In this document: positions 56,201 to 64,000 of the stretch, in pieces
Layout: each line of letters begins with the position of its first letter
Position numbering within the stretch: position 1 is the stretch's first letter
Assembly: GCA_009617715.1 (NCBI GenBank)
Contig: VTFK01000136.1
Span: 868,001-932,000, forward strand
Length of the DNA stretch: 64,000 bases
Reading direction: 5' to 3'
Source: Plectrocnemia conspersa
Lineage: Eukaryota; Arthropoda; Insecta; Trichoptera; Polycentropodidae
Notes under the pieces: model-generated
Seen by the model: only the letters and a program-made list of their open reading frames with translations
Database searches by the model: none
Told to the model about the DNA's origin: nothing
Position numbers and translations under genes: made by a program

Positions 56201-59200
56201 TTTTTTTATATATACTTTATAACGTCGTAAATTTGGCCAACGTTGTATATTTTTCGCCCATTATCTTATTATTCACAAGGATGAGAACGTTATGTAAATG
56301 TTTTACTAACGCCCATTTATGTAGATCGCGGTTATGCGAGTACATTATATTAATGTTTAATGCAAATCATGAGATACACATAACCCAAGAGCTATGCACG
56401 CAGATGAATACATAATAATTATAATCTAACGTTTCCCCTTCTCTTGTTCAACACAATAAAAACAACTATAAAAACCTAAAATATTAACTTAAATCCATTG
56501 CCACAGTAAGTATGCATCGACTTTTCTAATCTCTGTGCATTATGCTGTTTTTATTTATTTATATATTTATTATAAAACTTCCAATGCAACATGACAGGCG
56601 ATACCCTAATGTAGGTACTACGGGATAAACACAATCAACAACTACTTAGTAGTGAGACTATTTAATCATACAGATGGTCTAATTCGAGTTTCCTAAATTG
56701 ACAGCACTCTAAATCAGACAGCTGTCAATAATCACGCATCTTCAAAGTGTCAAATGTTGATTTGCAACAACAAATTTGCTTAATAATTGTTGAATTGTTC
56801 TACAGAAATAACAATTCTGTAGGTACTGTGTATCGAAATATCTGAAAGATTATGGTAAATTTTATCATACTACTGAGCGAACAGTTCGCAATATAGTGAA
56901 ACAATTTCAAGGGATTGGAAGCGTTGGAGATATGGTAAGGCTTGTGCATCACCAAAGCGCCTGTTCAGCCATGAATATTGCTGCTGGAAGTAAAAGTGTG
57001 GCCGAAGACCCGGCAATGTGGATTCGTCGGTGTTCGTAGCTTTTGGGCTTTTCTTATGGCTCTCTTTGACGCATTTTGCACCTGGACTTGCACCCATATA
57101 AAATTCAGATACCGTTATAACTGAACCTCAGAGATCATGAACAGTAAAAGCAGTAGGACATTGATGCTGATTTTTCAAAGAAAATATTCTTTGTGATAAG
57201 GCACATTTTCACCTCTCTGAGTATGCTAATAAGCAAAATTACCGCATATGGATTGAGAAATATCTTCATCTGATTGCATTGTGGTCAGGCGGCGTCATTA
57301 AGTCTTACTTTTTTGAAAACAATGAAGGTCGGAGTGTAAGTCAATGTTGAGCGCTATAGGCGCATGATAATCAATTATTTTTGGCAGGAAATCTAAGATA
57401 GTGACGTGGAAGACATGTGGTTCCAACAAGACGGCATAACTTGTCATATATCGGGTGCAACGTTGGTTGCACCCGATTTTATTTCAGGGTTTGGTGACTT
57501 CAACTGGCCGAAAATGAATGAATCTTATTTATTATATTAAAACTTACAAGAGTTCCAGCTGTCGCTGCCACAACATCGTGTTCATGAAGTGCCAAGAAGT
57601 CGTTCGGAAAGAGATCCTGTACTCTTTCCAGATCAGAGAGCCTCTGGCCTCTGCGACGGGCTCCAGCATCTCCGCTCCCGGCCAAACGCTCATACTGAGC
57701 CAGGCGCTCGATCTGCAACAAAATCATCGGTAATTTTAAAAACAATCACACAAATAGTTTACCTCGTTAACCCACAGAGAGGGCAAACGTTTCTGCGGAA
57801 CGTTCCGTAATGAGGGTTGTGTAGGTTAAACCGTAACAGTCTAGCGGTTAGATCATTAACTGTGCGCGCGTATCTTATTATTATATACACCTGGACGTGT
57901 TTTGCAAAAGCGTTTAAAACTGACCCGAGATAGTTATCTGATAACTGGGCGTATAGGAGAAAGGCTTTTACTCGCGTGCTCCCTCTCACCTGAGAGACGA
58001 ATTTTGACTCGGGCTATTATTAAAACGAGTCGATCGGATAGTTGTATCTACATATGCAAAGGTCTTAGACGAATGCCGGCATTAAAGTAAAAGCGATCGT
58101 TAATTTTTTCACGATGCTTTTGAGGAATGATTCAGATAGACAAAATCGGTAATGAAACGCAGCTCACGTGTAATTAACGAGAGAGGACTTTCTCACACAC
58201 GTACGTAAATAAAATTAACAATAATTTTATTTGAGAATTTGTGTGTATAATTTTTCTATATTTATTACCCATGGATAATATAATATATTTAAAATAAATA
58301 ATTTGCTTTCCATTTTTAATCATTATTAAAGAAATGATTTTAGATGCAACATACGTGTGATCAAAACACGATTCTTAAAACTATATGAACAACCTGTATA
58401 TGATATGCTATGATGCTCGATTACGATTGTTTTAGCACGATTTTTTTTAATGAAAGCTTCGGTTATATCACGACGCGGGCTCGTTGAAAACATAAAGTGT
58501 AAGAGAATCGAATTACGCAACGGTTCCCTAGCATAGGTGGCGAAAAAGAGATTAGGTGAAAGCAGTTCCGCTCGATTACGTCTGGTGGAAAAGGCCTTGT
58601 GGAATCACTTCTGAGGTCGCAAGAAGGCTTAAAACGTCTGTCACTCACGTCGGTTGCATAACGTTGTTAGATCTTGATGGTCACTTCCCTTCGAGCTTTT
58701 TACGCCGATCATCCCAGTTACAATTAATTTAATTAGTACCGTTGGACAGTTAATGCAACGATGCAATACAACGCCTTAGATAATAAAGAACTGCAGTACT
58801 GGAATTAATTACTAAAATTTTGTTCTCACGCCTTTCGATTAAACTGCTCCTCTGCAATTAGTCAGTCGAAAACACAAGCTTATACGATTCGTACGAGATG
58901 TTTATCTCTTTTCCGTTAGTCCCACAAAACGTCACTCAAATGCATATTTAACGTCTGTCAAGCATGATTTTATTTCAGTCTTAAAAATACGCATGAGCCA
59001 AAAGTTACAACATGATAGATAGGCGTGTGTCTGGAAACTATTTATGTTCACGCATATCTGGACATCTCTTATTTATTTTGAAATATACACTAAATATTTG
59101 TTATTCTTTTCGTTCCCGTTACATAAATGATACGATCGTTTTTCGTTTCTAACAACAATGGCAATTGACATTAGAGTTAAATTGAATTCTTATTATTCAC

Positions 59201-59411
59201 GTCTAAGGTAGCGTGGTTAAATATTGTTGTTATTAAAATTCCTTTAACGTTTTACCAAAGGATAAAGCTTAACGTGTCATTGTGCCATAGCAACTGATCG
59301 AGTGTGAAATTGCTTAAAAAACATATAAAAAACAAATACCTTTGCAACATTGTAAACATATTTAAAATTCAAGCCAAGGCAGCGGCGAAGAATTTTCATC
59401 ACTTTTTTCAT
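50242..59411 (-). CDS. Rho GTPase-activating protein, PH-RA-RhoGAP (ARHGAP20-like)
   Basis: Speeds GTP hydrolysis by Rho-family GTPases at membranes, probably under Ras/Rap control. Nine exons, minus: 59411-59340, 57712-57548, 54488-54210, 54128-53892, 53681-53484, 53411-53287, 53213-53018, 52938-52788 and 52712-50242, all in phase, giving 1297 residues. PH domain at about 150-245 (HLFLFTDLLLVAKSRG to RDSWFRKIQNAL). RA domain at about 252-340 (LSITPEMTTALVIRQALQLV). RhoGAP domain at about 368-560 with arginine finger R410 in GIFRKSA, then LVASLLKDFLRSLPQPLM and NLAVCVGPSLLWP. The last exon encodes about 730 disordered residues rich in Asn, Ser and Tyr, with a PPVPPRK SH3-type motif near the end. 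The first exon (MKKVMKILRRCLGLNF) was found by phase match; the order of domains fits ARHGAP20. No frame breaks. Confidence 0.9.
54995..55165 (-). repeat. SINE tail and body fragment in RhoGAP intron 2
   Basis: The tail motif ACATGACAGACGTTAGACCA and the following ACCAGACTGAAATCAAAGTC match the SINE copy at 9040-9455. Confidence 0.5.
55780..56130. other. Non-repetitive, less AT-rich intron segment
   Basis: It lies in RhoGAP intron 2. It has no coding frame and no repeat signs. It contains homeodomain-like TTTAATTAATCG and several CGAATC/GATTCG pairs. A candidate regulatory element, by composition only. Confidence 0.25.
56575..56665 (-). repeat. SINE tail fragment in RhoGAP intron 2
   Basis: It carries ACATGACAGGCGATACCC and CAACAACTACTTAGTAGTGA, matching the shared SINE tail. 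Confidence 0.45.
56760..57515 (+). mobile_element. Degenerate Tc1/mariner transposase, copy 3, in RhoGAP intron 2
   Basis: It lies opposite to the host gene. The plus strand keeps SEYANKQNYRIW (about 57215), LWSGGVIKSYFFENNEGRS (about 57280-57340), DVEDMWFQQDGITCH with a catalytic D (about 57400-57445) and GDFNWP near the 3-prime end. Stops and frame shifts make it dead. It is related to the copies at 14.3-15.7 kb. Its end lies about 30 bases from the donor-side exon boundary at 57548. Confidence 0.75.
57713..59339. other. RhoGAP intron 1
   Basis: Less AT-rich than average and without recognised repeats. No coding segment seen. It may hold regulatory sequence. Confidence 0.4.
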
Positions 59412-60560
59412 GTTCTATTCACTTTCACTATCACATGTTTAAGAGTCCTCTGAAAGGACCAACGTTCGCCAATAATGTCAGCAGACAACTGATATGAATT
59501 CGAACGACAAACTAAGGGCTTGGAATACAATGATGGTTTGTTTTGATTGCCTAATAATAGACGCGCAGGGACGGAGTCAAACTTCGATTAAGCAACAAAG
59601 ATAACAAATACATTACTTGTAGTATAGAAAAGATGAATCTATTGATTTAAAATTTAGTATTCAAGAATTAAGTTTATATATATATATATATTTAAAAATT
59701 GATGCGGAAAATAATATAGCATTGTTTTTTTATATTAATATATCAATATCAAAGAACTTTACATCACTGATTTAAATATATACTATATCAACGTTGTGCT
59801 TAAATTTACAATCAAGACATATACAAACAGTGAAACAAAATATAATAGTTACAACATAACTTTGTTCTAAATATATATTTTATACAACTAGGGTTTTAAA
59901 TCGATTATTCGAATTATTCGCTCAATTTTCAACTATATAAATATTCGATTAATTGATCGAATATTCGTAAAATATTTGTTTATACTATCTTGAATGAAAT
60001 TTGTTTTTTCTCTCAATATATCCAAGTGACTAGTGTCGCTCCAAAATCCATGCTCTTTTATGCGTCTTATTTTTTGAAATGCGAGACAATAAGACGAATG
60101 TTTACACGCCTTCAAAATCATTTGTGAATAGAGTTTATTGGCGGTGTCTACTATGATCGAAATTCGCAGAATTCATTGGTTGAACGAAACAAAATTTTGG
60201 AAATGCTCACCTTTTATTATTGTTTAACGTTTATCTCAAAAACAGGTGTGCATCGCAAAAAAATATTTCAATTAATTCAATAATTAACAATAAAACAAAT
60301 GCCGATACGAATCCGATCTTTATGTACATATATCAACTATTAGTACATGCTGAATTAATTCAATCACTGCTGTTCTTAATTCTAGTGATTTGAAAAAGCT
60401 GTGATATGCATATTTTATATAATTCAAAAAGTTTAACAATTATGAAAATAATAAATAAATAATTAAAATAATTAATAATAATCAATAATTATTTTTGAAT
60501 TAAATAATATTTTACAGGCAATAATTGGTTAAAAAAAATTAATATCGGTATAAACCGAAA
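59412..60560. other. Upstream region of the RhoGAP gene
   Basis: AT-rich sequence with a TA microsatellite near 59670. No gene seen. Confidence 0.4.
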
Positions 60561-60564
60561 TAAA

Positions 60565-60720
60565 AATTCAGTGAGATTAGGTAAATATAGGAAATCTTAA
60601 TATGTGATGATTGATCGAAATTATAATTTTATAATAATCACTAATTTAAATCTTTCAGACATGTTAGAAATTGAAAAAAAATGGTGCAATCGACTTATAT
60701 ACGAACAAATTTATTTGACT
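60565..60720 (-). repeat. SINE body fragment
   Basis: GTGAGATTAGGTAAATATAG, then ATAATCACTAATT and CAGACATGTTAGAAATTGAA match the bodies of the SINEs at 8.5 and 9.2 kb. Head and tail are missing. Confidence 0.5.
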
Positions 60721-60724
60721 GATT

Positions 60725-63700
60725 TAACTAAAGAGATAAAAATCATCGCCGTATTTAAGTAAAATATTATTGAACTACACTGCAATACGAGTGATTTAAA
60801 AATACGATAATTTGTCTTTTGAAGGATCTATATATTTATATACTCTAAACTCCCTATTTTTTTTATAAAATATATTTTAAAACGATCAAAAACTACACCC
60901 ATGATCAAACCAAGCATTGTCCCCCGCCTTAAACATGTCTAGTTTAATTCCGAAGAAGCAGAATGGTTAATCACCGTTCCACCGTTAGTTCTGGATCATT
61001 AAATACAGATCGGAAGAAGCGTCAAGCAAACTTACGTTAAACCATTTTGTATGGCCTAGTTTTAGAGTAAATTTAAAATTAAAAGAAAGTTAATTATATT
61101 ATAAAAATAATTCGTACAAATATGATTATGGCAAAAATAGAACGATTTGATTTTTCCCTTTAACATCCCGATCCAATCAGTAGAATGTTGTTTGTTTGTT
61201 TACTCTATTAATGTTTACCTTCTAAAAGGCGTATCGCATAACAAAACGAGTTGTTAGCGGTCGTTTTGTGAAAGTTTCACCACGGTAGTAATCGGACGAT
61301 GGACTGTGTGTGTGTTTCTATCCACAATCTATCCACGTATATAATGGATATGTCCATAAAATGTACACTCCTCTATGTGTGCTCGCCTTCACAATTACAA
61401 TAATTGATAACGTGTGTACATATCGAGATATCTAACGAGGGGTTAAGCCGAGATCTCGGGTCGATTGAGTCACGTATTGTCGATTAGGATAATTAAAGTC
61501 ATCCACCGTGTAATGGATGGAGCCGTAATTAATATAATAATCGTGTGTGATGTTTATATTTCACCACGGCTCTTCCCACGATCGTAAATGATTCAATGCG
61601 TACTATAAAAATACATAAAATAAAAATCTATTCATTGAGAATAATTCCAGAATATCCTGGCAATCATATTTTATCGTCAAGGTATATTATTCAAACCTCT
61701 ATCTTAATGTGTATATTAAACGTAGCTTATGTGCTAAAAATAATAATGATTGTTTTAGGTGAGTTGGATTTTATGAGAACTTTCCATGTCGTTATCTATC
61801 TTAATAAGAATCGTTTTCAAGTTTTGATCATTATATGTGTATTTACAAAATATTTTATAGATGGAATTATTAATACATAAATAAAAAATATGTTTATTCT
61901 TTTAAAATCATACTGCTTTTTAAAACATTAATTATTTATGAATTTAGTGAGATACTTTAGTTATATATTTAAAAATGCTCTTTCAAAATAAAATATGATT
62001 TTGATTCAATGATGTACAATAAAATTATGCTATACAGAAAAAAATTAAAATGTAAGATTAATCGTTTCTACTTTAAAAAAGCATACATATGATCTAAAAA
62101 TTAAAACTTTCTATCACAATTTAGAAAAATGCATTTTAACAAAGTGCTATAAAAAATGATACACACTAGCAGTCGGTCCCTCACTAGTGTGAGGTACCGC
62201 AGCTAGCGATTGTATGTAGATACCGGACGCTCTACTTTTTTGGTTTTAAAATTTATTTTTGATTCGTTCTGTTTTTTTTTTTAATTACCCATAGTATATT
62301 GTGACATTTATTTATTTAATTAAACGTTATAGATTTTATAAAAATTAATCTAGTATTTCTTTTTAAGTTCATTACTTTTAAACTTGCAATTTTATTTATT
62401 TCCTGAATTTAGATTACGTATTAGAATATAAAAAAAAATTTTTTTTTATTACACTATAAAACAAGCAGTGAAATCTGTATATGGCGATACTTATTCAAGT
62501 AATTTAGTTTCCTGATTGTCAGTATAAAATTGTTTAATGTGCTAGATTTCATAAGTTACTGGACTTTTTATAGTGACTTTATACCATATATAAAAAAACT
62601 TAGCTGTTCAATATGCCATATATTTAATGTGTAATATTCAATGGATAGAGGTCCAGAAAAACACATATAAAAATAATTAATAGCAGAGCTTTTAAGTTTA
62701 GTTATGGCATCCGATAAAAACCGTAAAATTATTAGATCCCATGCCGTTTTCCCGAATCACAAAATTGAAAAGATGATTGCTTTACTAAGCATCCCGCTGC
62801 GAAAGGGCGCGAAGAACACAGGTAAATCAACAACCACTCAGGTAGTATAATAAAAAACTTAATTTAAACCCCGGACGAACAATCTTCGTGCGCATAATCA
62901 AAATTAAACATTCTGATCGTGTCAAATCCTCGTTTCAGTAAAAAGCACTGGCGGTTAGATATGCGAAGTGCAAATTTAACGAGCGGTTCGCAAGTCACAT
63001 ACAAATGACCATCGGAGCAGATATGGAATAATAAAATATTCGAAAGCCATCAACATCAACGGTTTGATCCCCGTGATCCATGTTCGGTAGTCTGGTATTT
63101 TTGCAGCATCACGACAGATGATTCGGGAACCCTCGTCAACTCTCGGAAGACGGGTGCAAAATGTGTATGACGAGCGAAAAATTAATATTCTCAGTATCGT
63201 TAAAATACATTCCATCAAATCAAGAGCAATTCCGCGATATTAACGAACCAAAACATCGCAATTTTCGCGAAATCTGACCTGAATATTTTCGGCGAGCTTT
63301 TTCGATTGTCAACTAGAGACGAGAAACTCGATACGCATCGCTTGCATAGAAAGCGAACAAAAGATCGATTTTTAGAATCGCACATTCGACACAATGGCGA
63401 AATTAGCACAGCTTCTCTTTGATTTTAACATTTTTCACTAGCGGGCCTAATTTTAGACGGCGATTGATCGACGTTGCAATATATGCGTGGAAAATAATCA
63501 GATAGGCTACTTTTAAATACGCCACCTGCTGCCTAATATGCAGATTTTATCATTGAAAGACGAGAGAATTATGTACAATAAAAAAATGCTCATTATTTTA
63601 CATTACTATCTATTTTAATATAAGAATTAATAAAATTTAGTGACTATTCTATTATACATATTAATATTCATGTGAAATTATTTTTTTCCAGATTCTTCTA

Positions 63701-64000
63701 ATTTTTATAAAACACAGAGATATATTTATCATAGTATACTATGCTGCACAAATTTATGAATAATAATAAAAAATCTCCACAAGATATTGATCTAATTAAT
63801 GTTCAAACAAATTGTTTCAATTCATTAACTATTCCCGAAAAATAATCATAGAACTTGAAAATATACGGTTTAACTAATTGCTATAATATGTAAGTCGTCT
63901 AAAAATGACTGACAAGTAACACCATATTGAAAAATATACATACATGTACCGTGTACAATTTAACGTCCCTCTCAGAAATACTCAATTAAAAATTTTATTA
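60725..64000. other. Intergenic, no firm gene
   Basis: A less AT-rich, non-repetitive segment at 61190-61590 could be regulatory. A 50-codon frame at 62704-62853 has a donor-like CACAG|GTAAAT at 62822 but no domain. Nothing else is supported up to the window end. Confidence 0.35.

Noticed and set aside
61596..61880. 94-codon open frame on the plus strand
   Set aside because: Ile/Leu/Tyr-rich content as expected by chance in AT-rich DNA, with no start context or partner exons.

Overview
This is a stretch of animal nuclear DNA, very AT-rich, with split genes, GT-AG introns and many degenerate transposons. It is almost certainly from an insect: one gene carries a ZAD domain (the arthropod zinc-finger-associated domain) and the repeats are typical insect hAT, Tc1/mariner, LINE and SINE relics. 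I cannot fix the order. I see no CRISPR array, rRNA gene, intact tRNA gene or operon.

Seven protein-coding genes were rebuilt exon by exon, checking splice sites and phases. They are: a multiple inositol polyphosphate phosphatase (MINPP1-like, minus, 4624-6756); a THAP-ZAD-zinc finger protein (minus, 16253-17724); an unrecognised 89-residue protein (plus, 19209-19652); 2-hydroxyacyl-CoA lyase (HACL1, minus, 19748-23315); an SLC17-type transporter (plus, 40613-44422, perhaps with a distal first exon at 27353); arginyl-tRNA-protein transferase (ATE1, minus, 45856-48823); and a PH-RA-RhoGAP protein like ARHGAP20 (minus, 50242-59411). They do not form one pathway. The 89-residue gene and HACL1 converge with only 95 bases between their stop codons.

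The space between genes is mostly transposon debris. At 540-2340 a hAT copy with a perfect 8-base target duplication sits inside a LINE endonuclease fragment. Two foldback MITEs lie at 3.1-3.9 kb. tRNA-derived SINEs that share a 3-prime tail occur across the window. Two Tc1/mariner relics lie tail to tail at 14.3-15.7 kb, and a third lies in a RhoGAP intron. A G/C-rich hAT-like MITE with a perfect target duplication is at 37.9-38.1 kb. Several long near-perfect palindromes lie in introns or gene deserts. The 27.4-40.5 kb region is largely gene-poor.

The observations most worth a second look are: a pair of homologous, phase-matched, probably mutually exclusive exons in ATE1; single-base frame breaks in HACL1 and ATE1, mostly in homopolymers, in otherwise well-preserved genes (probably assembly errors, but this must be tested); the THAP-ZAD fusion; and a possible alternative first exon 13 kb upstream of the transporter. 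I did not find a convincing wholly new multi-gene system.
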